Below the pieces are notes generated by a model, which saw only the letters and a list, made by a program, of their open reading frames with translations, had not been told where the DNA came from and did no database searches. Made by a program: the position numbers and the translations under genes. Shown one piece after another: positions 8,256 to 14,854 of a DNA stretch of 42,898 nt. Positions within the stretch are counted from its first letter, which is position 1, and each line of letters begins with the position of its first letter. This stretch comes from a virus. The stretch covers positions 1 through 42,898 of the IMG/VR virus record IMGVR_UViG_3300021962_000213. One strand, written 5' to 3'.

Positions 8256-8763
8256 ATTAGTACAAGTAGCAACAAATACAGTTAGTAGTCCAACTGCTAG
8301 TGTTACCTTAACAGGCATAGATAGTGATGATGTTTATATGGTTACTATTGTTGGTGCTAGTCCAAGTAGTGGTAGTGATGAAATAAGAATTAGAGTTACT
8401 AAAGATGTAGCAGGAACACCAACACCACAAACAACTGCTAATTATGATTGGGCAGATAAATTTTTAAGAGCAAGTGCAGCTTTTATAAATGATTACAATA
8501 CTAATCAAACTTCTACCAGAGGAACAGGAAATATTGATAATGCTTTAAATGGTGGTAATGGAATTTTTTATTTATATAACTTTAACAATTCAAGTGAATA
8601 TAGTTTTATTACAATAGAAAGTGTTACTTATGGTTTTAGTGAGGGTAGAGGTTATCAGGGTGGAACAGTTTATACAGTAGCAGAGGCACATAATGGAGTT
8701 TATTTTTTTCCTTCAACAGGAAATATAGATAGTGGAACATTTACTTTATATAAGGTGGTATAA
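8248..8763 (+). CDS. Paralogous tail-tip/receptor-binding protein C
   Basis: A 171-aa protein paralogous to the gene at 9928. Both open with a basic start (MGKLVQVATN/MAGSLIKIDE) and then share ASVTLTGID, DVYMV and TTANYDWADK/TTANYDYAAK, followed by FNNSSEYSFITIES/ANNSGEYTFITIED. It is the last gene of the first cassette. Beta-patterned, rich in Ser, Gly and Asn. No enzymatic motif. Role as above, inferred. Confidence 0.55.
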   Translation: MGKLVQVATNTVSSPTASVTLTGIDSDDVYMVTIVGASPSSGSDEIRIRVTKDVAGTPTPQTTANYDWADKFLRASAAFINDYNTNQTSTRGTGNIDNALNGGNGIFYLYNFNNSSEYSFITIESVTYGFSEGRGYQGGTVYTVAEAHNGVYFFPSTGNIDSGTFTLYKVV

Positions 8764-8765
8764 CA

Positions 8766-9419
8766 ATGGCAGATGATTTGAAATATGGATATAAAGGTGC
8801 AGAGCCAACACAAAGTTTTGGTAATAATACAGGTGTGTTTGATCCAAATGATATTAATAACCTTATAGCAAATAATCAATGGACTACTTTTGGACAATTA
8901 GAATTAATTGAAACTAAAGATATTACTGTTATGACTGCAAATATAGATTTTACAGATATAAAAGAAAATATTTATAATGTACATTTTATTACTGCAAATG
9001 ATGTTACTTCAAATACAACAGGCAGACATATGGTAAAGCAATTTTCAACTGATGGTGGTAGCACTTTTGTTTCAAGTGGTTATCAATATGCTCAACAATA
9101 TGGTACAGGTGCAGGAAGTTTTGGGGAAACTAAAAGTACATCAGCAAGTTTTTTAGGATATTGGACAGCAAGTATTAGCCCATTGAGTAACCAAACTGCA
9201 CAAGCATATTCATATTTTTATAATTTAGGGGATAGCACAAAATATTCTTTTACTACTTTTCAAAGTTCAGCTTGGTATAGCACAGGACCAAATTACCAAA
9301 TGATTTTTGGAAGTGCAGTTTATCCAAGTGCAAATGTAGTAAATGCAATTAGATTAAAGTCAGATAGCACTTCAAGTTTTACAGGTCAATTTTCTCTATA
9401 TGGAATAAGGTACTCCTAA
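8766..9419 (+). CDS. Paralogous tail-tip/receptor-binding protein A'
   Basis: A 217-aa protein that begins the second cassette and matches gene A (7087) along its length, with a slightly longer N-terminus. DNA similarity is low enough that the copies look old rather than a recent duplication: shared protein motifs lie in otherwise diverged sequence. It starts two bases after gene C. Same inferred role in host recognition. Confidence 0.55.
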   Translation: MADDLKYGYKGAEPTQSFGNNTGVFDPNDINNLIANNQWTTFGQLELIETKDITVMTANIDFTDIKENIYNVHFITANDVTSNTTGRHMVKQFSTDGGSTFVSSGYQYAQQYGTGAGSFGETKSTSASFLGYWTASISPLSNQTAQAYSYFYNLGDSTKYSFTTFQSSAWYSTGPNYQMIFGSAVYPSANVVNAIRLKSDSTSSFTGQFSLYGIRYS

Positions 9420-9928
9420 TGGCTACTAATCTTCAATTCATTAAATCAGCTAGTGGAACTTCTGTTAGTTCATTATCAGTAACAGATTGCTTTAGTGATA
9501 AGTATGATGTGTATTACATTTCTGCTACAAAGATTGATATTGCAACTGCTTATTATAACAATATAAGAGTTATTAATTCTAGTGGTGTTGATAGTGGTGC
9601 AAATTATGATTATGCACAATTACAAATGGCAAGTTATACAACTTTTTCTGAACTTAGAAGCACTACTGCAACATCTTGGTTTTATTCAAGTTGGCAAAGT
9701 GCTAATGCAAGTGATGGTGTTGGTTTAGGAGTTTATATATTTAATCCTTATGATAGTTCAAGCTATACATTTATGACACATCAATCTAGTGGTTTTAATA
9801 GTGGTAGTGGTATGTTAGGTTTTAAAGGTATTGGTGTTCATCACATAGCAGAACAAATAACAGGTATTAATATAACTAGCCCATATAATTATGACAATAT
9901 AACAGTTAATGTATATGGAGTTAAATAA
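9419..9928 (+). CDS. Paralogous tail-tip/receptor-binding protein B'
   Basis: A 169-aa paralogue of gene B (7716), coupled by TAATG to A' and to C'. It contains YDVYYISATK, NYDYAQLQMASYTTFSELRS and FNPYDSSSYTFMTHQSSG. Unlike most of the family it has one cysteine near the N-terminus (VTDCFSDKYD). Its size and position mirror B within the first cassette. Confidence 0.55.
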   Translation: MATNLQFIKSASGTSVSSLSVTDCFSDKYDVYYISATKIDIATAYYNNIRVINSSGVDSGANYDYAQLQMASYTTFSELRSTTATSWFYSSWQSANASDGVGLGVYIFNPYDSSSYTFMTHQSSGFNSGSGMLGFKGIGVHHIAEQITGINITSPYNYDNITVNVYGVK

Positions 9929-10449
9929 TGGCAGGTAGCTTAATAAAAATAGATGAAGAAATAGTTACATCAGCAGTAGCAAGTGTAACTTTAACAGGTA
10001 TTGATAGCACTTATGATGTCTATATGGTTAAGTATAATAATGTAACACCAGATACTGATGTTGTTGCTTTAAGGGGTAGAGTAACAGAAAGTAGTACACC
10101 AAATACAACTGCAAATTATGATTATGCAGCAAAATTATTAAGGTCAACAACTTCCTTTTATAATTCATCTAGCACAAATCAAACAAGTTATCTTATTAAT
10201 CAAGATACAACAGGAACAGGAACAGGGGAACAAACAAATGGTATTAATTACATTTTTAATGCTAATAATAGTGGGGAATACACTTTCATTACTATAGAGG
10301 ATAGTTTTTTAGAACATAATGGAAATCTAGAAGGAAGTGCTGGTGGTGGTGTTTTTACAAGTGCTAGTTCAGTAAATGGAATACAATATTTTTTTTCAAG
10401 TGGAAATATAGCTAGTGGAACATTTACTTTATATGGTTTAAAGAAGTAA
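9928..10449 (+). CDS. Paralogous tail-tip/receptor-binding protein C'
   Basis: A 173-aa paralogue of gene C (8248) and the last of the six related genes. Shared landmarks are ASVTLTGID, YDVYMVKYNNV, TANYDYAAKLLR and NNSGEYTFITIED. It ends 34 bases before the next gene, so the tail-tip block closes here. Confidence 0.55.
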   Translation: MAGSLIKIDEEIVTSAVASVTLTGIDSTYDVYMVKYNNVTPDTDVVALRGRVTESSTPNTTANYDYAAKLLRSTTSFYNSSSTNQTSYLINQDTTGTGTGEQTNGINYIFNANNSGEYTFITIEDSFLEHNGNLEGSAGGGVFTSASSVNGIQYFFSSGNIASGTFTLYGLKK

Positions 10450-10482
10450 GTATAAAAAATATATGGTAATATAGGAGATATT

Positions 10483-10785
10483 ATGGCAACATTAGAAGAA
10501 CTAACTACAGAAGCTACAGCAGAGATTGAAGCTGCGAAGCCGCTGTTCAAACAAGTAAATAATGAACGTTTGGAATTTAGTGACGCTGACTATGCACAAT
10601 CCATAACTGATCTTGCTAATAGCAAATGGAATGACCAACAATTTGGTTATATTCAAGCTAGGCAAGAAGCATACGGTTCGGTCCAAGACCAACTTGATAT
10701 GATGTACTGGGATAAAGTAAACGGTACAGAGTTATGGAAAGAGCATGTTGATACAGTCAAAGCTAATAATCCAAAACCTTCATAA
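10483..10785 (+). CDS. Tail-assembly/fibre-associated small protein
   Basis: A 100-aa acidic protein with helical N-terminus (TLEELTTEATAEIEAAK) and a C-terminal YGSVQDQLDMMYWDKVNGTE segment ending NPKPS. The pattern Y.S..DQLD..Y.....G...W......VK...PKP is common in small proteins encoded next to tail fibres in marine phages, often described as assembly chaperones. An ATAGGAGATATT ribosome site precedes the ATG. Role from pattern and location. Confidence 0.6.
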   Translation: MATLEELTTEATAEIEAAKPLFKQVNNERLEFSDADYAQSITDLANSKWNDQQFGYIQARQEAYGSVQDQLDMMYWDKVNGTELWKEHVDTVKANNPKPS

Positions 10786-10789
10786 GTAA

Positions 10790-11062
10790 TTGACACAGTT
10801 ACAAGATATGCGTGAACACGCCTTAGAGCGTGCTAACTATAAATGCGAATGGGCAGACTGCGACAATACACACATACGATTAGAGATGGCACATCTCGTT
10901 GGTATTGGTATGGGCGGTAGAAATAAAGATACTAAGTACGACATAAATAATGTTGCTATGCTGTGCAAACAACACCATGATATTTATGATGGACGCATAC
11001 AATCACTTGCAAAAAAAGAATATAGAAAACTTTTAACTGCTTATTTAAACTTATCAAGATAA
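10790..11062 (+). CDS. HNH endonuclease
   Basis: A 90-aa protein with the HNH (beta-beta-alpha metal) signature: YKCEWADC supplies two Cys of a zinc site, LEMAHLVGIGMGGRN supplies the first catalytic His, then an Asn-containing segment (INNVAMLC) and CKQHHDIYDG with the second His pair. The start could be TTG at 10790 or ATG at 10808; the domain is complete with either. In many phages a short HNH protein works with terminase in DNA packaging, but here it lies with tail and lysis genes, far from terminase, so a free-standing homing or degradative nuclease is also possible. Confidence 0.8.
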   Translation: MTQLQDMREHALERANYKCEWADCDNTHIRLEMAHLVGIGMGGRNKDTKYDINNVAMLCKQHHDIYDGRIQSLAKKEYRKLLTAYLNLSR

Positions 11063-11069
11063 CTTAATC

Positions 11070-11078
11070 TGTTACAAT
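11070..11078 (+). promoter_or_regulatory. Extended -10 promoter upstream of a small membrane gene
   Basis: TGTTACAAT, an extended -10, ends seven bases before an ATG at 11086 that has no Shine-Dalgarno sequence. The predicted start site is within a base or two of that ATG, so the mRNA would be leaderless. Confidence 0.45.
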
Positions 11079-11085
11079 CTAATTT

Positions 11086-11235
11086 ATGGATTACTTAGTA
11101 GGATTTATCCTTGGTTATTTTTTAAAAGAAATTGGTTTGCTTATTAAAAGAATAAGTGACTGGGACCTATCTAATCGTTCTGTATATAAAGAAGATTGGG
11201 ATTATTTCTCAGTACATGAAGATGATCTACCATAA
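11086..11235 (+). CDS. Small membrane protein (49 aa), lysis-region
   Basis: The product begins MDYLVGFILGYFLKEIGLLI, a single hydrophobic segment, followed by a charged, Trp/Asp-rich tail ending VHEDDLP. Its stop overlaps the next start (TAATG). A lone transmembrane segment next to another small membrane protein, near holin and amidase, suggests a lysis accessory or membrane-anchored inhibitor, but no family is recognised. The start seems leaderless. Confidence 0.55.
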   Translation: MDYLVGFILGYFLKEIGLLIKRISDWDLSNRSVYKEDWDYFSVHEDDLP

Positions 11236-11456
11236 TGTCTGATCAAAACGGCAACGGCTTTACTACAAAACAATACCTTGAATTGATCAAGGAAGGGCAG
11301 GCAGAATTGAAACAAGAACTTAAATCTATTAATCAACGCATTGATGTACTACATGAAAAGGTCAATGCAAAAATAGACAAATCAGAATTTTACAAAACAC
11401 TTTTACTTATTGGTACAGTCATATCAATAGTAGGTGCTTTTGCATTAGGTATTTAA
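11235..11456 (+). CDS. Coiled-coil plus C-terminal membrane anchor protein (XhlA-like)
   Basis: A 73-aa protein: residues 12-50 form a coiled coil (KEGQAELKQELKSINQRI), and residues 53-73 are one transmembrane helix (FYKTLLLIGTVISIVGAFAL). This arrangement is that of XhlA-type haemolysin-like lysis accessory proteins and of some holin partners. It overlaps the preceding small membrane gene by one base. A role in lysis timing is plausible; identity is based on architecture only. Confidence 0.55.
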   Translation: MSDQNGNGFTTKQYLELIKEGQAELKQELKSINQRIDVLHEKVNAKIDKSEFYKTLLLIGTVISIVGAFALGI

Positions 11457-11478
11457 TGGCAACATTGTGGATAACATC

Positions 11479-11487
11479 TGCTATAAT
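11479..11487 (+). promoter_or_regulatory. Extended -10 promoter for small basic genes and lysis genes
   Basis: TGCTATAAT, identical to the element at 772-780. The predicted start lies near 11494, giving a short leader with an AGGAAG ribosome site before the ATG at 11511. No good -35 is visible, as expected for an extended -10. Confidence 0.55.
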
Positions 11488-11510
11488 AAGATAAACAGTT
11501 AGGAAGTATT

Positions 11511-11579
11511 ATGCCAAAAGGCGTTGGGTATCCTAAAGGATACAAGAAAATGAAAAAAGGTAAAAAGAAAAAGAAGTAA
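11511..11579 (+). CDS. Lys-rich micro-protein (22 aa)
   Basis: A 22-codon ORF beginning MPKGVGYPKGYKKMKK and ending in a lysine run. It has its own promoter and an AGGAAG ribosome site nine bases upstream, and the next gene starts three bases after its stop. More than half of the residues are Lys, so it probably binds nucleic acid or acidic surfaces. It may be a virion-DNA or host-directed peptide. Coding is supported by the ribosome site and tight spacing, not by a recognised family. Confidence 0.5.
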   Translation: MPKGVGYPKGYKKMKKGKKKKK

Positions 11580-11581
11580 TT

Positions 11582-11833
11582 ATGTCTGTTACTTACAGAG
11601 GTGAACGCTTTAGCGGTTACAACAAACCTAAAGCTACACCAAATGCTTCTAAATCACATGCCGTCCTTGCTAAGAAAGGCGACAAGGTTAAACTTGTACG
11701 CTTTGGACAGAAAGGTAAGAAGGGTAGTCCTAAAGGCACAGCAAGAAATAGAGCATTTCATGCAAGACATAATTGTTCAGCTAAGACAGATAAGTTCAGT
11801 GCAGGATACTGGGCTTGTAAACATAAGTGGTAG
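11582..11833 (+). CDS. DUF6321-like small basic protein
   Basis: An 83-aa protein with the segments SKSHAVLAKKGDKVKLVRFG, QKGKKGSPKGT, then RAFHARHNCSAKTDKFSAGY and a terminal YWACKHKW. This arrangement matches a small phage family (DUF6321, to my recollection) widespread in marine cyanophages and other aquatic phages, whose ending is normally SAAYWAxKVKW. Function of the family is unknown. It sits in a run of small basic proteins before the endolysin. Confidence 0.7.
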   Translation: MSVTYRGERFSGYNKPKATPNASKSHAVLAKKGDKVKLVRFGQKGKKGSPKGTARNRAFHARHNCSAKTDKFSAGYWACKHKW

Positions 11834-11836
11834 ATC

Positions 11837-11998
11837 ATGGCAACACAAAAAAAAGTATGGAATAAAAAAAGACCTAAGTCACTAGGTAAATCTAAGAAGC
11901 TATCTTCTTCACAAAAAGCTAAAGCAAAAGCTAGAGCAAGAAAAGCTGGACGCAAGTATCCTAACCTAGTTGACAACATGTGGGCAAGCAAACAATAG
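11837..11998 (+). CDS. Small basic protein with conserved PNLVDNMWA tail
   Basis: A 53-aa protein starting MATQKKVWNKKRPKSLGKSK, with a helical Ala/Lys/Arg segment (SQKAKAKARARKAGRKYP) and ending NLVDNMWASKQ. The S.KLS..QKAKAKARA..AGR.YPNLVDN pattern recurs in uncultured marine phage genomes in my recollection, which supports coding. Strongly basic, so a nucleic-acid or capsid-interior role is possible. The start has little Shine-Dalgarno complementarity and may depend on the gene before it. Confidence 0.6.
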   Translation: MATQKKVWNKKRPKSLGKSKKLSSSQKAKAKARARKAGRKYPNLVDNMWASKQ

Positions 11999-12001
11999 AT
12001 T

Positions 12002-12115
12002 TTGAAAGTACCATGTCCCAAGTGCGGACAACCACTTAAAGTTAATGTAACTATTAATAAATTATCTTGCATAAATAAAGAATGTCTTGACTATAATAAG
12101 GAAGAAGATGTGTAA
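12002..12115 (+). CDS. Zinc-ribbon mini-protein (37 aa)
   Basis: A TTG-initiated ORF with VPCPKCGQPL followed by LSCINKEC: two Cys pairs (CxxC...CxxxxC) typical of a zinc ribbon. It follows the preceding stop by three bases and overlaps the next ORF by eight. A weak start makes it uncertain, but the Cys pairing and spacing argue for a real gene. Confidence 0.5.
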   Translation: MKVPCPKCGQPLKVNVTINKLSCINKECLDYNKEEDV

Positions 12116-12197
12116 AATATGTGTAGCAGATGACGGTTCATTCGTAAGAATATGTAACTGTGAGTATGGAGATATAAACTGTGAATGTGATAACTAG
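12108..12197 (+). CDS. Cys-rich mini-protein (29 aa)
   Basis: The ORF begins MCKICVADDGSFVRICNCEY and ends CECDN: six cysteines in 29 residues, arranged CxxC, CxC, CxC. Very similar Cys-rich peptides appear in aquatic phages to my recollection. The ATG is preceded by AAGGAAGAAG, a good ribosome site inside the upstream ORF. It probably binds zinc. It overlaps the amidase start. Confidence 0.55.
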   Translation: MCKICVADDGSFVRICNCEYGDINCECDN

Positions 12198-12798
12198 GAA
12201 TATGTGGGGTGCTAAACCTAACAAGACAAAGTTTAGTAAGCTAGGAGAAGTTAAAGGTTTAGTGGTACACTGGTCTGCTTATCCTACTGCTGTAGGTAAT
12301 CAAGCAGAGATAGACCAAGTTAAGAAGATACAAGAGTTACATCAAGTTGATAGAGGTTGGAACGACATAGCGTATAATTTTTTAGTAGGAGATACAGGAC
12401 AAATTTATGAAGGCAGAGGTTGGGGAAACAGAAGTGCTGCACAAGGTGGCAATAGTAGGGAAGAAATTAACTTTAATAACAAGCATTATGTTGCTGTGTG
12501 TTGGTTGGGTGGTATCAATCCTACCGACAAACCATCAGCTAAAGCTATTGAAAGTGTTAAGTGGATCTACGAACAAGTCGGTGGAGAACTAAGACCTCAC
12601 TCATCATTTAAACAAACTGATTGTCCAGGAGATAGTTGGCGACAACACATACTAGAAGGTTTAGTTACAAATACAATTAGTAATGACAGTCCACCTGATA
12701 TGATTATACCTAATGCCTTTCATAAAAAACTTGATACCATTATTGCTAAACTAGAAAACATAGAAAACAAATTAAAACTAGGAAGGATCATACAATGA
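12181..12798 (+). CDS. Endolysin: N-acetylmuramoyl-L-alanine amidase (Amidase_2)
   Basis: A 205-aa GTG-initiated protein with the zinc amidase fold of T7 lysozyme and PGRPs. Zinc ligands are H30 (GLVVHWSA), H140 (RPHSSF) and C148 (TDCPGD), with K144 in the place of the T7 catalytic lysine. GWNDIAYNFLVGDTGQIYEG is the family core. It cleaves the bond between MurNAc and L-Ala of peptidoglycan at lysis. The C-terminal 40 residues form a helix and contain no obvious cell-wall-binding domain. No signal peptide, so release needs the holin four bases downstream (overlap). The GTG is chosen for the GGAG at 12168 and the conserved N-terminus. Confidence 0.9.
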   Translation: MNVITRNMWGAKPNKTKFSKLGEVKGLVVHWSAYPTAVGNQAEIDQVKKIQELHQVDRGWNDIAYNFLVGDTGQIYEGRGWGNRSAAQGGNSREEINFNNKHYVAVCWLGGINPTDKPSAKAIESVKWIYEQVGGELRPHSSFKQTDCPGDSWRQHILEGLVTNTISNDSPPDMIIPNAFHKKLDTIIAKLENIENKLKLGRIIQ

Positions 12799-12980
12799 GT
12801 GAAGAACTTAAAGATATGTTAGAGCGTGCAGCTTGGACCTTTGTTGAAGCGTTCCTATCTGCATTAGTTATCAGTCCCATGGCAGGACTTGAAGCTAGCG
12901 CACTACAAATCGCAGCAATAGCTGGCGGTGGTGCTGCATTATCTGTAATTAAAACATTCGCAAAGAAAAAAATAAGCTAA
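12795..12980 (+). CDS. Holin (r1t-type)
   Basis: A 61-aa protein with two hydrophobic segments (FVEAFLSALVIS; LQIAAIAGGGAALSVIKTF) and a basic tail (AKKKIS). The pattern, with W near the start and AGGGAALS.IKTFA in the second helix, is that of the r1t-like holin family, common in actinobacterial phages. The start overlaps the endolysin stop by four bases (ATGA), giving a classical endolysin-holin pair. It would permeabilise the membrane to release the amidase. Confidence 0.8.
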   Translation: MSEELKDMLERAAWTFVEAFLSALVISPMAGLEASALQIAAIAGGGAALSVIKTFAKKKIS

Positions 12981-13014
12981 TATACTGGTCCTAACAGGGC
13001 TATAAGGAGGTATC

Positions 13015-14187
13015 ATGCCTAAGAAAACTAAAGACGAATGGGGTAATAATTTCTATAAGTCTGGGTGGCAACCTGGAATTGAGATTAACGAACAGAATGG
13101 TCAAGGTGAACTGACACACGTTGGAACTGATCCAAACTACCATAATAAGTTTGATGAAATTCTGCGTGGTTGGGGGTATGATCCTGAACATTATGAAATA
13201 GAAGGTACAGTACGTTCATCTAGCTGGGAAGTACAGCTTAAAGGTGGTAGGACTGAAACCTTTTACGCATTTAAAGGACTTGTTAAGAAGAAGTCTCGTG
13301 GTCACGATAAATATTTTAAAGAATTATTTAAGCAAGCTAAAAGAAAACCACCAGTAAAAACTAAAACACACGGTGGTGATACTGCATTCTTATTCTTCAT
13401 GGCAGACTGGCAGCTAGGTAAAAAAGATTACGGTGTAGAAAACACTATCAAAAGATATGATGTAGCATTACAAGACGCAGTTAATCGTATCAAAGAACTA
13501 CGCAAGATAGGTGTAGAGATAGATGAGATATACATGATAGGATTAGGTGACCTCACAGAAAATTGTTCACAATCATATTACTCGTCAATGCCGTTCAATG
13601 TCGAACTCACACTTATTGAGCAATACGCATTAGCTAGGTCAATGATAATGAAAACAATAGATACATTCTTACCACTAGCAGATAAGTTAGTACTAGCTGG
13701 CGCACCAGGTAATCACGGTGAAACTACACGTGCTGGTAAAGGTCAAGTCTTAACCAGTAGATTAGATAACTCTGATACTATGCACCTACAAATCTGTGAA
13801 GAAATTATGAATGCTAATCCAGAACGTTACGGCAAAGTAAAAGTAGAAGTACCTGATGGATTTCATCAAGTCATGGACATCAAAGGTATTACTTGTGGTT
13901 GGACACATGGTCACATGAGTAGTGGCAGTGGCAACGCAGAAGCAAAGATAGAGAGTTGGTGGAAGGGACAGATGTATGGTTTTCTACCAGCAGGTGAATG
14001 TCAGATCTTAATTACTGGTCACTATCATCATTTCAGAAGTAAACAACAAGGAGATCGTACTTGGTTTCAATCTCCATCATTAGATAAATCAATAGACTTT
14101 ACTGCACGTAGCGGTATGTGGTCTCACCCTGGAGTGTTAACGTTTACAGTTAATGCTAAAGGTTGGGATAATCTAAAGATCCTTTAA
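13015..14187 (+). CDS. Calcineurin-like metallophosphoesterase (DNA-directed?)
   Basis: A 390-aa protein with all motifs of the superfamily: D131-x-Q133 (MADWQLG), D179 (GLGDL), N233-H234 (GNHGE), H298/H300 (WTHGH) and H336/H338 (GHYHH). The N-terminal 120 residues contain a separate region rich in charged and aromatic residues (EGTVRSSSWEVQLKGG). In actinobacterial phages this type is often annotated as a nuclease or SbcD/Mre11-like phosphoesterase. Here it may process DNA ends or nucleotides; the substrate cannot be told. A GGAGG ribosome site precedes the ATG, and a strong terminator follows directly. Confidence 0.85.
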   Translation: MPKKTKDEWGNNFYKSGWQPGIEINEQNGQGELTHVGTDPNYHNKFDEILRGWGYDPEHYEIEGTVRSSSWEVQLKGGRTETFYAFKGLVKKKSRGHDKYFKELFKQAKRKPPVKTKTHGGDTAFLFFMADWQLGKKDYGVENTIKRYDVALQDAVNRIKELRKIGVEIDEIYMIGLGDLTENCSQSYYSSMPFNVELTLIEQYALARSMIMKTIDTFLPLADKLVLAGAPGNHGETTRAGKGQVLTSRLDNSDTMHLQICEEIMNANPERYGKVKVEVPDGFHQVMDIKGITCGWTHGHMSSGSGNAEAKIESWWKGQMYGFLPAGECQILITGHYHHFRSKQQGDRTWFQSPSLDKSIDFTARSGMWSHPGVLTFTVNAKGWDNLKIL

Positions 14188-14192
14188 AGACA

Positions 14193-14217
14193 AAAGCGGT
14201 CTGGGCAAGACCGCTTT
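14193..14217 (+). terminator. Rho-independent terminator of the late lysis/phosphoesterase unit
   Basis: AAAGCGGTCT (14193-14202) pairs perfectly with AGACCGCTTT (14208-14217) around the loop GGGCA. It is followed by the T-rich GTTTGTCT, whose last bases can extend the stem with AGACA upstream. Confidence 0.85.
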
Positions 14218-14248
14218 GTTTGTCTAAGTTAAGGAGACAACATTTTTG

Positions 14249-14308
14249 ATGTTATCTTATTTAACCATATTACAGTATGTTATAATTATTGTCAAGTCAT
14301 TTCATTGA
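14249..14308 (+). CDS. Possible hydrophobic leader peptide (19 aa)
   Basis: An ATG twelve bases after AAGGAG (14231-14236) opens a 19-aa hydrophobic peptide beginning MLSYLTILQYVIIVK. The stop lies exactly at the base of the next hairpin, as in leader peptides of attenuators. The same AAGTTAAGGAGA leader precedes true genes near 17700 and 20170. The ORF contains an extended -10 element, so it could be fortuitous. Confidence 0.2.
   Translation: MLSYLTILQYVIIIVKSFH
14278..14286 (+). promoter_or_regulatory. Extended -10 promoter of a candidate small RNA
   Basis: TGTTATAAT with a perfect TATAAT hexamer at 14281-14286. It lies between two terminators, with no gene before the second, so its product would be a short RNA starting near 14293. 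Confidence 0.5.
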
Positions 14309-14373
14309 CAGAGGTTTCCTCCTTTACTCTGTCCTTGGCACCAGATCAATTAACTTCGGTCTGGTGTTTTTTT
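14293..14373 (+). ncRNA. Candidate phage small RNA with anti-SD-like loop
   Basis: The segment runs from the extended -10 at 14278 to a 7-T terminator, about 80 nt. Hairpin 1 pairs GACAGAG (14307-14313) with CTCTGTC (14327-14333). Its 13-nt loop contains CCTCCTTT (14318-14325), the same string as the anti-Shine-Dalgarno end of 16S rRNA. Hairpin 2 is the terminator. A C-rich loop of this kind could pair with ribosome sites such as AAGGAG on phage or host mRNA. An attenuator of the downstream early operon is the alternative reading. Structure is seen; function is inferred. Confidence 0.5.
14339..14373 (+). terminator. Rho-independent terminator
   Basis: CACCAGA (14339-14345) pairs with TCTGGTG (14360-14366), followed by seven T. 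The loop includes AACTTCGG. It would end the short RNA above and isolate the early operon promoter that follows. Confidence 0.85.
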
Positions 14374-14380
14374 ATTTAAT

Positions 14381-14410
14381 TTCACAAACCTATAGATATT
14401 GTGTTATGCT
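14381..14410 (+). promoter_or_regulatory. Promoter of the early/middle gene cluster
   Basis: TTCACA (14381-14386), an 18-base spacer, then TATGCT (14405-14410) with an extended TGT just before it. The first gene begins at 14432 after a short leader with a GGGAGA ribosome site. The location directly after a terminator fits the start of a new transcription unit. Confidence 0.55.
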
Positions 14411-14431
14411 TATTAGTGGGAGATATTAAAT

Positions 14432-14644
14432 ATGAATGATGTTCTAATACCAGAACTCAAATCGCTTGTTGCTACAAGTGGTCGTGGTTTTGTTGTTGTC
14501 AACAACGGTGTAGTAATGTACATTGACACAATAAAACAATTAACTGATTACTTGCTAAAGCATAATCTTCATGTACAATCAATAGAAAACTATAACAACA
14601 TAATACATTATGTATTTGTACGTGAAGAAAGAGCAGGTGACTAG
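14432..14644 (+). CDS. Small protein, unknown (70 aa)
   Basis: First gene after the promoter at 14381. The product starts MNDVLIPELKSLVATSGRGF, with a short alternating strand and helix pattern, and ends VFVREERAGD. No cysteines, no membrane segment and no family recognised. It likely belongs to the first-expressed host-takeover or replication genes, from position only. Confidence 0.6.
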   Translation: MNDVLIPELKSLVATSGRGFVVVNNGVVMYIDTIKQLTDYLLKHNLHVQSIENYNNIIHYVFVREERAGD

Positions 14645-14647
14645 AGT

Positions 14648-14854
14648 TTGAATTTATTTGAAGATAAAAAGGAGATGAAGAAGTGGGCGGTAGCTATGGC
14701 TAACGCTTGTGGTGGCATGCGTGCAGAATTAACTATGCACATGACTAAACCTGATCCTGAAAAAGTAACACAACTTACTCAACAATTTGTTTCAGACTAT
14801 AACGTTAAGATGATCGAAGCGTTAGAAGAACACAAGAAAAGAGAAGAAGAATGA
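14648..14854 (+). CDS. Small helical protein, unknown (68 aa)
   Basis: Begins with TTG at 14648, giving MNLFEDKKEMKKWAVAMANA. An internal ATG at 14674 lies too close to its upstream AAAAAGGAG to be a good start. The protein is helical and charged, with a Cys-Gly-Gly turn in the middle and a Glu/Lys-rich C-terminal coil (EALEEHKKREEE). The stop overlaps the next gene by four bases. No family recognised. Confidence 0.55.
   Translation: MNLFEDKKEMKKWAVAMANACGGMRAELTMHMTKPDPEKVTQLTQQFVSDYNVKMIEALEEHKKREEE

Noticed and set aside
11601-11885. 94-aa + strand frame overlapping the DUF6321-like gene
   Set aside because: It is in another frame of a gene with a recognised family pattern, and its translation lacks any domain-like pattern.
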